This document shows, piece after piece, positions 24,464 through 33,235 of a stretch of 38,720 nt of DNA. The notes beneath the pieces are model-generated. The model was given only the letters and a program-made list of their open reading frames with translations, was not told where the DNA came from and did not search any database. The stretch's first letter is position 1. The number at the start of each line of letters is the position of its first letter. The stretch comes from Nitrospirales bacterium. GTDB lineage: Bacteria > Nitrospirota > Nitrospiria > Nitrospirales > UBA8639. Location of the stretch: assembly GCA_029261235.1 (NCBI GenBank), contig JAJDBS010000221.1, positions 1 through 38,720 on the forward strand, written 5' to 3'. Made by a program: the position numbers and the translations under genes.

Positions 24464-24499
24464 AAAAGGGGAGAGGCCAATAGAGCCTCTCCCCTTTTT
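24463..24499 (+). terminator. Strong intrinsic terminator
   Basis: AAAAAGGGGAGAGGC (24463-24477) pairs perfectly with GCCTCTCCCCTTTTT (24485-24499) around a 7-base loop. A T-run closes the plus-strand side and an A-run mirrors it, so it may work in both directions, ending the lipase remnant (+) and the RRM remnant (-). Confidence 0.92.
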
Positions 24500-24522
24500 T
24501 GTGGAATAGAATTATCTTTGTG

Positions 24523-24807
24523 TTAGAGCCGGCTGTGGCGTTTACCGCCACAGCGTCCACCGCTTGTGCGTGGAGTTTGAGGTCTGGCTTCGTTGACCGT
24601 CAAGGTAGAGACACCAAATTCCGTTGAGTTGAAAGCTTCAATTGTCCCTGTGGTCTCTTCTTGTGAAGACATTTCAATAAATTCAAATCCATGAGATTAG
24701 CTGGCAAATTTGTCACAGCTAATGTTAGCTGCCGCCACGGCCCCATGTGCCGATATCAATTCAGGTAATTCATCCTGTGTTACCGAATACGGCAATCTAC
24801 TTCTCAT
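24523..24807 (-). pseudogene. Degraded RRM-type RNA-binding protein gene
   Basis: A 95-codon frame from ATG 24807 to TAA 24525-24523 is interrupted by a TAA at codon 37 (24699-24697). The translation matches the small bacterial RRM proteins of cyanobacterial RBP type: PYSVTQDELPELISAHGAVA, then after the stop SHGFEFIEMSSQEE (RNP1 region), FGVSTLTVNEARPQ and a Gly/Arg tail. The RNP2 segment (usually LYVGNL) is deleted near the N-terminus. Both lesions point to an inactive gene. It converges on the lipase remnant across a shared terminator. Confidence 0.8.
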
Positions 24808-24859
24808 CTTGGGCCGGAACGAGATACAATGCTTATAACAAATGATCTAAAGGGTGGGG

Positions 24860-25546
24860 ATGTTGCGCGTGATCTGGAAACTTGTGATAAAAGCCTTAAT
24901 TGTTGGTTTAGGGGCGGTAGGCATTGTTTGGTGGGGGCCAGGGATTTTGGCCAAGCCTACACCCAACCAAATTTTTCACTTACAAGTCCCTATCCTGGGG
25001 ACCTCAGTGAATGCTCAGCATGCGCCGATGGGGTTGGTTTCGAATATCGTGATCGACTTATTTAAACGTCGGGATCAGGGTGGCTTACGCATTCAATTTC
25101 ATACGGAACCTGGGCAGTTTTCTTTATTAGCGAGAAAAGCCACTGATCACGCCATCACTCGAGCGTTGGAAGCCGCACGCTTTCCCGCAGACTCTTTGAC
25201 GATTCAACTCAAATTTCCGTATGTGGGCTTAACGGTGTATGGAGAAAGTCTTTCCGCCATGGTGGCGCTGAGTGTGGTGGCCCTGGCCAAGGGGGAGCCG
25301 TTGTTAGAAGGGCGGGTCTTGACGGGTACGATTACCGACGACGGTCTTATTGGATCAGTGGGTGGTCTGCAGCTGAAAATATTGGCTGCCTATCGTCAAC
25401 ATTTTCGCCGTGTGTTTGTGCCTAGTGCTTACGACGAACGGGACGGCGATTGGCAAACACCCTTTCTTATGCAAGTTTCTCCGGTTCGTACCGTGGAAGA
25501 GGCCTATCTGGGGTTAACTGGGTCTCAGTTAACCACCAAGCCTTAA
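24860..25546 (+). CDS. Membrane-anchored Lon-type (S16) protease domain protein
   Basis: 228 residues from ATG 24860 (a GTG two codons earlier is possible). One N-terminal hydrophobic segment (ALIVGLGAVGIVWWGPGIL) anchors a periplasmic or external domain. The C-terminal half resembles the Lon proteolytic domain: VYGESLSAMVALSVVALAKG holds the Ser (S130, GES where Lon has GPS), and TGTITDDGLIGSVGGLQLKI holds the Lys (K173). The Ser-Lys spacing of 43 residues equals that in E. coli Lon (S679-K722). No AAA+ or PDZ domain is present, so the substrate and the energy source for unfolding are unknown. Confidence 0.78.
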   Translation: MLRVIWKLVIKALIVGLGAVGIVWWGPGILAKPTPNQIFHLQVPILGTSVNAQHAPMGLVSNIVIDLFKRRDQGGLRIQFHTEPGQFSLLARKATDHAITRALEAARFPADSLTIQLKFPYVGLTVYGESLSAMVALSVVALAKGEPLLEGRVLTGTITDDGLIGSVGGLQLKILAAYRQHFRRVFVPSAYDERDGDWQTPFLMQVSPVRTVEEAYLGLTGSQLTTKP

Positions 25547-25631
25547 GACACACTTTTCAGCATCTAGGAAATTTCCTTTGCTTCTCGTAGAGAGCCTGTC
25601 ACCGTAGAGTGTTCAGGTTGTTCTCTGTCAA

Positions 25632-27710
25632 CTAGAATCCTTTTAGGTTCTCAATACGACATTTCAACTTATTACTTCCGACAATACGTTTAATTGTGCG
25701 CGTCATGGTGGCGACATCGTTATCAAAGGATCCGTGGGCTAACGGGATTCTATCAACTCCGTCTGAGACATGGGTTCCCGAATGATGTTTAGGTTGGGGA
25801 CTCGTCCCCCAAAATTTCTGCCATTCGGTGACAGATTTCTGTAATGCTGGATGCCAGCTATCTAAGGTTTTCGGATCCCACGCATGCGCCATCCCCAAGA
25901 GCGGGGTCCGATGATAATTTTCCAGGGCGCGACTGACTAAGTAGAGTAAGGATTTGCCATAAGGTCCGACTGAATCTTCCAATTCCCGATCATTGTGTAA
26001 CATTTCAATCGTGAGATTAGATTTTTGCAGAACGTTTCTTACTCCAATAGCGGGTTTGTAGTGATGTAACGCAAAGCGAACGGTGCAGGCTGGGGCTAAA
26101 AGGGTACAAGAATTGATTTTCATCTTGCGGTCCTTAAGGATATCCAAAAAATATCCTAGGAGAATCGAGCCTGCTGAGTGGCCGATGAGATGTATTTCTG
26201 TCTTCGGATAGATGGCTTTGAGATTGGTCAGATAATCAGTGACGATACCTAATGTCGGGTGATTGAGTTTAGCGGCAGCCCTGGCGTTTTGCTTCATTTC
26301 TGACCACACGGCTTTGACTAATAAGTGCTGACATGCTGCTTCGATGGCTCGATCTTTCGCCTCTTTTGCCGTATCTTTAACGGAGTGCCAGATATCCTTC
26401 CATGCGCCTTGCGGTTCAATGCCTCCAGCGGCATCGCCCGTAATGTTGCTCAGGCTTTCCAAAAAACCCGTCTTCCAACTAAAAAAGATTGGATAGATGC
26501 CATTGGCCTTAAAGTATGGGGCTAAGATACGAATACGGTTCATGCCGGCTTCTTCTGAATTCAATCCTCCATGGGCATACAACACAATCTTTTTATTCCG
26601 AGTGGACTTGTCCAGCCACGCTCGAGGGTTAGCCAATACGACATCTTGTAAAGATTTCAGTGCCGATTCGCGAACGAGACTTCGATTTAAGACCGTGCCG
26701 TTATTACCAAGAACGATGGCATGATCGTAGGCTGTGTCATGACTCCATGGCTCGACTGCCGGGTTGCTGCGTGTTTGAGTCTCAGCTTTGTCATTAAACA
26801 ACCCGAATAACTGTGCTGGTGCATTGGCTGAGGTGGAGCGTGATTTCGGCATTTGATAACGACGAGATTTACCTCCAAACATAGGTGCACCCAAGACGGC
26901 GACCCACGCGTCATTGCCGTGTTTCACCCAATCAGGGTACGTCAGAATCGCAAAGCCGTGTGTCCCCCATTTCGGTCCCCATGAATTTTGCACGATAAAC
27001 CCATTGTTGGTGTACCCGACCAGGGCAAACGCATGCCCGCCTGGATTTCTGATGATTTTAGGCATATCGATATGGGCTAGCATTTCTCCCTTGGGGATTG
27101 TCCATTTGTTCGACCGAGGAAACCATCCACTATGCACATCGCCTGATACGAACAATGCCCCAACTTCGTATAAGGCGGCTTGCATGTCGGTGATGGAGTC
27201 TTTGCTCACGCGATAATACGCCCCGAGTGGACAAATAGCCGCTTCATCGTCCCATCCCGGTTGAGGTTCGACAAATGCGACGTTCTGTGAGGTATTTCGA
27301 TATGGCCAGGTGGGTTCTAAACAGACGCCATGACGATGCCACCCTTTCATGGCTCCTCGGCAACTTGAACCCTCGTAATCTTCACCAGGCCATTCATCGT
27401 AATGTCTGGCTAGGTGATAGAGCATCCGTTCGCTGACTTTTTGGGGGCTGTCAGTGTTCTGTTCGAAAGCTTGTCGCCATCGTAAGTAATTGATGACGGC
27501 AGCTAACCCAAATCCGGTGCACGCGCCTTCTTCGCCTTGATCCAAAATTAGTTCAGCCTCGGCATAGCTGGGAAAATGTTGTTCGATAAATGATGCATCA
27601 GGAAACTGAGGTGGTAAGGAGCGTAAGCGAGGCTGATATTCTCGATCCCGTAAGTCAATGCGGTCGGGTCGTGCGTCAAAAATTTTTCCTTTGAGTGTGA
27701 CGGCAGGCAT
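25632..27710 (-). CDS. Papain-family (C1) peptidase fused to an alpha/beta hydrolase
   Basis: 692 residues. N-terminal domain (about 30-275): LDQGEEGACTGFGLAAVINY with Q58 and nucleophile C64, then RNPGGHAFALVGYTNNGFIV (H226) and QNSWGPKWGTHGF (N242). This is a complete papain triad without a signal or propeptide. After a Ser/Pro-rich linker (285-325), the C-terminal domain (about 370-620) shows KKIVLYAHGGLNSEEAG (oxyanion-type HGG) and IHLIGHSAGSILLGYF (nucleophile S512), typical of alpha/beta hydrolases. The third triad residue may be in the DGVDRIPLAHGSFDND region. The combination is unusual. The gene is monocistronic and probably cytoplasmic. Confidence 0.85.
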   Translation of the reverse strand: MPAVTLKGKIFDARPDRIDLRDREYQPRLRSLPPQFPDASFIEQHFPSYAEAELILDQGEEGACTGFGLAAVINYLRWRQAFEQNTDSPQKVSERMLYHLARHYDEWPGEDYEGSSCRGAMKGWHRHGVCLEPTWPYRNTSQNVAFVEPQPGWDDEAAICPLGAYYRVSKDSITDMQAALYEVGALFVSGDVHSGWFPRSNKWTIPKGEMLAHIDMPKIIRNPGGHAFALVGYTNNGFIVQNSWGPKWGTHGFAILTYPDWVKHGNDAWVAVLGAPMFGGKSRRYQMPKSRSTSANAPAQLFGLFNDKAETQTRSNPAVEPWSHDTAYDHAIVLGNNGTVLNRSLVRESALKSLQDVVLANPRAWLDKSTRNKKIVLYAHGGLNSEEAGMNRIRILAPYFKANGIYPIFFSWKTGFLESLSNITGDAAGGIEPQGAWKDIWHSVKDTAKEAKDRAIEAACQHLLVKAVWSEMKQNARAAAKLNHPTLGIVTDYLTNLKAIYPKTEIHLIGHSAGSILLGYFLDILKDRKMKINSCTLLAPACTVRFALHHYKPAIGVRNVLQKSNLTIEMLHNDRELEDSVGPYGKSLLYLVSRALENYHRTPLLGMAHAWDPKTLDSWHPALQKSVTEWQKFWGTSPQPKHHSGTHVSDGVDRIPLAHGSFDNDVATMTRTIKRIVGSNKLKCRIENLKGF

Positions 27711-27897
27711 GAATCATCCTCCTGATGAATGAAGAAATTTCAAAAAACGCGCAGTGGGGGAAGAGTGAAGTTTTCGCACCTTAAAGATTCGGTATTCTAA
27801 AACAGTTGTGGAAATGAATCAAAAGGAAATCAGGAGAGAGGAGAGATATGGGATTGCCGCCAGGTCCTGACCGTCTCGAGAAGACTGAAAAAGAGAG

Positions 27898-28233
27898 TTA
27901 GTCGTCTGCTTGGTGGGAAAGATCATGAACTTGTTGCTCAAGTCCTTCAATGCGTTCAAGGAGTTCCAAGGCCACACTGACACCTTGCCAATTGATCTCA
28001 AGTTCGTGGTGCAATCGAAGCCCACGTTGCAAGCGGTCAAAAGCATCCAGTGAAAAAAGAATCGAGCCTTCTATATCTGCTTCAGGTAATTGCACGATTT
28101 CCCAGCGTAGGCAGACCTCTAACATCTCATCGTCAATGCCTAACCGAGCACACATTTCCTCTCGACGCATCAAGCTATGTGTGAGGATTTCAGCGGTGAC
28201 CTGTTCTACTGTGGATTGGGGTTCGTCATCCAT
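27898..28233 (-). CDS. cbpM: CbpM-like chaperone modulator
   Basis: 111 residues with a MerR-like N-terminal helical domain (SLMRREEMCARLGIDDEML) and a C-terminal coiled coil (LELLERIEGLEQQVHDL), the CbpM layout. CbpM binds the J-domain of CbpA and blocks its stimulation of DnaK. The start codon overlaps the end of cbpA by 8 bases, so the two are co-translated, as in E. coli. This order makes the identification firm despite short, divergent sequence. Confidence 0.85.
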   Translation of the reverse strand: MDDEPQSTVEQVTAEILTHSLMRREEMCARLGIDDEMLEVCLRWEIVQLPEADIEGSILFSLDAFDRLQRGLRLHHELEINWQGVSVALELLERIEGLEQQVHDLSHQADD

Positions 28234-29179
28234 AGGTTCCCTCTTGAAGCAAAGACGAGCGTGGGTCAGGGTGTTCGAATGAGGCTAACTGTTCATACAG
28301 TTGGTGTTCTTCGGGAGATGAGTCTTTGGGGATGACAATATTCAACACGACAAATTGATCACCATGTCCGCCGTTTCGTTTGGGAAGCCCTTTCCCCTTT
28401 AGGCGCATGCGTTGTTGCGGTTGACTGCCGGGCGGAATCTTAAGACGCACGGGGCCAGATAATGTTGGGACTTCGACTTCGGTTCCTAATGCCGCTTCCC
28501 AGGGCCACAAGGGGAGCGTGACGATGATGTCGGCGTCTTTTCGTTGATAGACCGGATGTGGAGCGACGCGGACATGAAAAAATAAATCTCCTGGTGGGCC
28601 TCCTCCGCGACCTTGTTCCCCTTTCCCTTTCACGCGCAAGCGTTCGCCGGTACGGACTCCCCCGGGAATACGAACTTCAATGCGCCGGGAAACTCCAGTG
28701 GCATCGGGTAGGTTCAAGCTCCGGCTGGTTCCGGTGAATGCCTCTCGGAGAGAAACAGGTAATTCCGTTTCTAAATCAGCACCGGCCATGGCGAAACCTC
28801 TGAATGATGAACCTTGGCCTCCTCCACGAAACATCTGTTCAAAGCTGTCATTGAAATCTCCACTATCTGGTCCGAAGGGTGAGTGTGGATGCCTCCCTTG
28901 GCCTCTTCCCGCTTGTTGCCGTGCCTGTTCGTAGGCTTCGGCGTCCTTCCAATTCGGGCCGTATTGATCGTATTTTTTTCGGTTTCCCTCGTCACCTAAG
29001 ACTTCATAGGCATCGTTGAGCTCTTGGAATTTCTTTTCCATCGCGGCCTTTTTCTCACCAGGATGGAGGTCTGGATGATACTTACGCGCCAGTCGGCGGT
29101 ACGCTTTTTTCAGGTCTTTTTGATCAACCGTTTTCGGAACACCTAAAATGCTGTAGAAATCTTGGGTCGTGTTGGCCAT
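28226..29179 (-). CDS. cbpA: CbpA, DnaJ-class (type II) co-chaperone
   Basis: 317 residues. The J-domain (about 5-70) has the HPD motif in YRRLARKYHPDLHPGEK. A Gly/Phe-rich linker follows (GQGRHPHSPFGPDSGDF), then two DnaJ C-terminal beta domains (VSLREAFTGTSRSLNLPD, RIEVRIPGGVRTGERLRVKG, RLKIPPGSQPQQRMRLKGKG). There is no zinc-finger region, which separates it from DnaJ. It acts in the cytoplasm with DnaK, and in E. coli is linked to the nucleoid and stationary phase. The inhibitor gene cbpM follows with an 8-base overlap. Confidence 0.93.
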   Translation of the reverse strand: MANTTQDFYSILGVPKTVDQKDLKKAYRRLARKYHPDLHPGEKKAAMEKKFQELNDAYEVLGDEGNRKKYDQYGPNWKDAEAYEQARQQAGRGQGRHPHSPFGPDSGDFNDSFEQMFRGGGQGSSFRGFAMAGADLETELPVSLREAFTGTSRSLNLPDATGVSRRIEVRIPGGVRTGERLRVKGKGEQGRGGGPPGDLFFHVRVAPHPVYQRKDADIIVTLPLWPWEAALGTEVEVPTLSGPVRLKIPPGSQPQQRMRLKGKGLPKRNGGHGDQFVVLNIVIPKDSSPEEHQLYEQLASFEHPDPRSSLLQEGTYG

Positions 29180-29273
29180 CGTTTATCCTTCTAAAATGAA
29201 GAGGCTTTGGTCAATTATAACGAATTAGGGGGTATCTTTCCCATGAGGCATAACGAAAAAGACTACAACCGAA

Positions 29274-30566
29274 TTACGGGTGTGTAAAGCCAAAAAGGAA
29301 AACAATGGTGCTACCAACTATAAGGATGGTCAGCATACCAGGTACGAGGTCAGTGATGAGGGCTTTTCCACCAAACCAGCCAGCCAAACAGGCTTTGACG
29401 ACGGTATTGGTCATAGCCGCCAGGGTAATGGCCGTAGCCGCTGTCCATTCTGAAAGGCCTTCTTGCGTGAGACGTATCACCGATAACGTGATGGCATCCA
29501 CGTCGGTTGTCCCTGCTACGAGACTCGATGCATAGAGCCCCTGGTCACCCAAATATGTTTGGGCGGCCTTCGACAACAGCAAGACTCCAGCATACAGAAC
29601 GCCAAATCCTAATGCGGGGCGTAATTCGAAGGGATTGCGATGCGTGATATCGGGGCTATGGTTTGGTGTACGTTGAGCTTTCCGATAGAGGAACCCACTC
29701 ATAACATAGCCGCTGATGGCCATCCCGCCCAGGGGCGCAAGAAGGCTAAGAGAAAGTTCCGGCAGAAGTAGCCCAGTGATCACCAGCATACGGGCGAACA
29801 TCGTACTGGAGGCGGCAAGGATGGCCAACGCGCCTGGCAATGCCAAATGAGGAGCGCTTCGAGCTTGGGTGGCCATGCTCATGGTTACGGCGGTTGACGA
29901 TACCAGGCCACCTAAGATCCCCGTGGTCATAAGGCCTTTATTGGGTCCGATGATCCGCGTGCAGAGATACCCGAGAAAGCTAAGCCCTGCAATGAGGACC
30001 ACCATGATACCAGTGTGAAAGGGATTGAGGACGTTCAGAGGGCCAAACGTGCTATTCGGTAAAATGGGGAGGACCACCAGGGCGAGAATGACGAATTTCG
30101 CGGTGGCATAAATATCATCATCGGAAAGGTGTTCCACCGCTTGGTGTAGACGTTCTTTGAGGGACAGCAGAGCCATGACGACTCCGGCGCTCCCGACGAT
30201 AAGAAGGTAACGATGAGGGGTATCCAGGGGAAATCCTGGAAGTAAAGCCAAGACACCTAGGAGAAAGGTTATCAGGGCAGCAAGAGGCGTAATGATGCCA
30301 GGATGATCTTTCCGGCTCCATTCGCGGTTATACGACACCGTTACAATGGCTCCCACGATGAGTAAGGTTGCCACAATCAGCCAGACTCCAAGAATGTGTG
30401 ATACATACGCTGATAAGGCTCCAGCCAGGGCAATGAGGGGGAAGGTCCGTACGCCGCCCATCCCCGATTTTTGTTCGAAGCCCAGGTCTTGTTGGCGTTC
30501 TAATCCAATCAACGCTCCGGCAGCTAGGGCGACGAGAAAGCCCAGAAATGTTTCTTCAAGTGTCAT
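29274..30566 (-). CDS. MgtC/SapB-type membrane protein with DUF4010 domain
   Basis: 430 residues, about 11-13 transmembrane helices. The N-terminal 140 residues are MgtC-like: FLVALAAGALIGLERQQD, then GGVRTFPLIALAGALSAYV. The remainder matches the DUF4010 part, with LGGLVSSTAVTMSMATQARS and SSLVAGTTDVDAITLSVIRL. MgtC proteins are linked to growth at low Mg2+ and to phosphate or ATP control, but the role of the long MgtC-DUF4010 form is not established. The start ATG at 30566 leads directly into the first helix. No obvious operon partner. Confidence 0.88.
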   Translation of the reverse strand: MTLEETFLGFLVALAAGALIGLERQQDLGFEQKSGMGGVRTFPLIALAGALSAYVSHILGVWLIVATLLIVGAIVTVSYNREWSRKDHPGIITPLAALITFLLGVLALLPGFPLDTPHRYLLIVGSAGVVMALLSLKERLHQAVEHLSDDDIYATAKFVILALVVLPILPNSTFGPLNVLNPFHTGIMVVLIAGLSFLGYLCTRIIGPNKGLMTTGILGGLVSSTAVTMSMATQARSAPHLALPGALAILAASSTMFARMLVITGLLLPELSLSLLAPLGGMAISGYVMSGFLYRKAQRTPNHSPDITHRNPFELRPALGFGVLYAGVLLLSKAAQTYLGDQGLYASSLVAGTTDVDAITLSVIRLTQEGLSEWTAATAITLAAMTNTVVKACLAGWFGGKALITDLVPGMLTILIVGSTIVFLFGFTHP

Positions 30567-30650
30567 GATGAGCTGATAGAAACTCTAGAAAAATTTAGGT
30601 GCACAATTCCAAAATAAAGGGAGTAATTGTCGGAGTTACGGAAATAAAAT

Positions 30651-31655
30651 TTACGGAGCCATCGACAAAACAGCGGCTCCTTGAATCCTTCCAGCTTTAA
30701 GTTCTTGAAGGGTGGTATTGGCCTGTTCAAGAGGAAAGACTGTGGTATGGGTGCGAATAGGAATGGCCGCGGCTTCTTTCAATAAATCAAGTCCATCCTG
30801 TCTGGTATTAGCGGTCACACTTTGGAGCGTGCGTTCATGAAAGAGATCGAGGGTATAGTCCAAGGAGGGAATCGGGGTCATGTAAATACCCGCCAAGGCA
30901 AGTGTTCCGCCTTTTTCCAGGGCTCGCAACGCTGGTGGGACAAGTTCTCCTGCTGGAGCAAACATAATGGCGGAATGGAGCGTTTCAGGTGGCATGTCGG
31001 ATGCTTCACCCACCCAAGCCGCGCCCAATTCCCGAGCTAAGTGACGATGTTCTTCGCGAAGCGAGCACACATAGACTTCACATCCCCAATGGAGAGCGAT
31101 TTGAATCGTGATGTGAGCTGAAGCCCCAAATCCATAAAGCCCGAGCCGTTGGCCAGGTCGCACTTGACTACGTCGTAAAGCGCGGTAGCCAATAATTCCA
31201 GCACATAAAAGTGGAGCGGCTTCTTGGTCACTGAAAAGGTCGGGAATAGGATAGGCAAAGCGTTCGGATACCAAGGCATATTCCGCATATCCCCCGTTCA
31301 CATGGTATCCCGTAAACATGGCATCTTCGCAAAGATTCTCTTGCCCGCTTTGGCAGAACCGACAGGTTTGGCAAGTGGACTGGAGCCAAGCGATGCCAAC
31401 ACGATCACCTTCTCTAAGCTGCGTAACTCCCGATCCCAGCTGATCAACGATTCCCACGGTTTCATGTCCTGGAACGATGGGGCGTGTCACGGGCGGCAGT
31501 TCCCCTTCGACCACATGAAGGTCTGTTCGACAAACACCACACACATGGACCTTCACTCGCACTTGCCCTGGACCCGGTTGGGGTACTGGGAGGTCCCGCA
31601 TCTTTAATGGGTTAGAGGTAATGGCCCCATCTGTTTCAAGCAGCATTGCTCTCAT
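30651..31655 (-). CDS. Zinc-dependent alcohol dehydrogenase family protein
   Basis: 334 residues of the medium-chain dehydrogenase family. Catalytic zinc ligands are C in VCGVCRTDLH, the GHE in IVPGHETVGIVDQLGSGV, and a later Cys in PLLCAGIIGYRAL. The structural zinc loop is CQTCRFCQSGQENLC (four Cys). The nucleotide-binding turn reads GLYGFGASAHI, a variant of GxGxxG. It would interconvert alcohols and aldehydes with NAD(P)H. The length and TGYHVNGGYAEYALV resemble AdhA-type enzymes. The physiological substrate cannot be inferred. It is divergent from mtgA. Confidence 0.92.
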   Translation of the reverse strand: MRAMLLETDGAITSNPLKMRDLPVPQPGPGQVRVKVHVCGVCRTDLHVVEGELPPVTRPIVPGHETVGIVDQLGSGVTQLREGDRVGIAWLQSTCQTCRFCQSGQENLCEDAMFTGYHVNGGYAEYALVSERFAYPIPDLFSDQEAAPLLCAGIIGYRALRRSQVRPGQRLGLYGFGASAHITIQIALHWGCEVYVCSLREEHRHLARELGAAWVGEASDMPPETLHSAIMFAPAGELVPPALRALEKGGTLALAGIYMTPIPSLDYTLDLFHERTLQSVTANTRQDGLDLLKEAAAIPIRTHTTVFPLEQANTTLQELKAGRIQGAAVLSMAP

Positions 31656-31802
31656 TGGAGCCCTGGCTTTCTCAGAGTAAAAGCAGGCATGATTTCCTCC
31701 TTGAGGAACAACTGAAAACTCAAAACTGGAAGCTGACTTTTTGCCTATGATTCATCATAACGAATTCCTTAGACTGAATGAAGATGATGCCGAGGGGAGT
31801 GA

Positions 31803-32594
31803 GTGAGTAAAGCCTCAGGAAAACGGAGTCAACATCGTCCCAACCGCCGACTCTGGAATATTGGACAAAGTTCCAAGATTCGTACTCGTCGCAACAGACG
31901 GTTCAGTTGGCTTCGGAAATTTCCGTGGAAACTGTTCTTGGGAATTCTTGGGGTGTTTTTCCTGTTCGAAATCCTTACCCTTCCCTTTGCCTCCATTCTT
32001 AGTCTTGAGACAAAAACCCCCAAAGAAACAGCGCTGATGCAACAGCGGATGGAAGAGGCTCGAGAGAAGGGGAAGACGTTGAAGATAGATCATCGTTGGA
32101 TCTCTCTGTCCAACATTCCCAAGCATGTGCGTAAGGCCGTATTGATAGCGGAAGATGCAAGATTCTACAGCCATGCTGGAGTCGACTGGCATGAAGTACG
32201 AAAATCGTTCGAAACGAATTGGGAAAAAGGAAGAATCGTGAGAGGTGGCTCCACAATTACCCAACAATTAGCAAAAAATCTCTATCTCTCGACATCACGC
32301 GATCCAATTAGAAAGTTCAAAGAACTGATTATAGCGTGGATGTTGGAAGCCACGCTAAGCAAAAAGCGTATTCTAGAGCTGTACCTCAATATCATCGAAT
32401 GGGGCCGAGGCATCTTCGGCATCGAAGCCGCCGCCCAACGCTACTTCCATAAATCTGCAGGACAACTGACAAAAGAGCAGGCCGCCCGCCTAGCCGCCGT
32501 CATCCCCAGCCCTCTGCGATACAAACCAACCAAACTCACACCTTTCTTAGAAAAGAAGAAAGAAGTCATCCTCCAACGTATGGCCCAAAGGTGA
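31803..32594 (+). CDS. mtgA: Monofunctional peptidoglycan glycosyltransferase
   Basis: 263 residues, GT51 family. One membrane segment (LFLGILGVFFLFEILTLPFA) anchors the enzyme in the inner membrane. The glycosyltransferase motifs are in order: LIAEDARFYSHAGVDW with the catalytic Glu, GGSTITQQLAKNLYLS, EATLSKKRILELYLNIIEWG, and AAVIPSPLRYKP. It polymerises lipid II into glycan strands and lacks a transpeptidase domain. It starts with GTG at 31803 after GAGGGGAG. The basic N-terminal 40 residues are longer than in E. coli MtgA. The stop codon coincides with the start of the repeat arm that borders the caspase cassette. Confidence 0.95.
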   Translation: MSKASGKRSQHRPNRRLWNIGQSSKIRTRRNRRFSWLRKFPWKLFLGILGVFFLFEILTLPFASILSLETKTPKETALMQQRMEEAREKGKTLKIDHRWISLSNIPKHVRKAVLIAEDARFYSHAGVDWHEVRKSFETNWEKGRIVRGGSTITQQLAKNLYLSTSRDPIRKFKELIIAWMLEATLSKKRILELYLNIIEWGRGIFGIEAAAQRYFHKSAGQLTKEQAARLAAVIPSPLRYKPTKLTPFLEKKKEVILQRMAQR

Positions 32595-32902
32595 GCCGGG
32601 TTTCGCCCCGGCAGGCGAGGACCTTTTGTTTCGGCAAAAGGACCCAAAACCATGTTGGCCTTGGCGTGGTCCTTCGGGTTCCCTGCGCGGTTCGCCGACC
32701 CCGGCGTCGCACAAACTCGCTGCGCTCAAACAATATGCGCCTTTTCTCCGGTGCCGACTGCACTGCTCGACCACACCACAAGGCCAGAAGAGACTGCCGT
32801 AACAATGAGGCCCTTTCTGATGGCGGACCAACTCGCTACGCTCAGACAAGGCCCGCCGATAAATGAGAGCAGCAGACCCAAGGGCCGGCCAGCAGGCGTC
32901 GG
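32592..32902 (+). repeat. Left arm of an inverted repeat pair around the caspase gene
   Basis: Its outer 60 bases match, in inverted orientation, the end of 34873-35065. Shared pieces are CCGGGTTTCG, CCTTTTGTTTCGGCAAAAGG (itself a hairpin) and GACCCAAAACCA. The inner end shares GCGGACCAACTCGC and CAGCAGGCGTCGG. The left arm has an extra block of about 120 bp, with a second imperfect copy of AACTCGCTGCGCTCAAACAA. Frames within it (to 33041) are repeat-derived, not genes. Confidence 0.8.
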
Positions 32903-33061
32903 AGCACAAGATCAAGAGAGATTTCCAGATGCTATTGTCTTCTGGAAACTTCAACTTTCAGTGGTCCCTCATACCTTGACTTATTTCATTATTTGCCGAA
33001 GAATTCGCATGGTCTATTCCAGCTCGATACATGAGCTTTGAAGGTAGCGAATAGAGTTAAG

Positions 33062-33223
33062 ATGCCGATCCGTATAAGATGTCGTGATAAATGGCCGCAT
33101 GAACAGCAATTGACTGAAATGGAAGAGATTGCTGTGTATTTTTCAGAAGTATCGTTGGCATGTTATTCGGATAGGAAATCGAATATATCCGCAGTTGATG
33201 CGGATGCAACTGAATATTATTAG
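33062..33223 (+). CDS. Possible small protein upstream of the caspase gene
   Basis: A 53-residue frame from ATG 33062 (or TTG 33038), ending 12 bases before the caspase start: MPIRIRCRDKWPHEQQLTEM, then EEIAVYFSEVSLACYS. The ribosome binding site is weak. Composition resembles the AT-rich caspase gene. It could be a small partner of the caspase protein, or the remnant of a longer gene. No family is recognised. Confidence 0.3.
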   Translation: MPIRIRCRDKWPHEQQLTEMEEIAVYFSEVSLACYSDRKSNISAVDADATEYY

Positions 33224-33235
33224 GCAGGTGAAATA

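Noticed and set aside
32591..33041. Several frames on both strands in the left repeat arm
   Set aside because: They are translations of repeat sequence with hairpins, not conserved genes.
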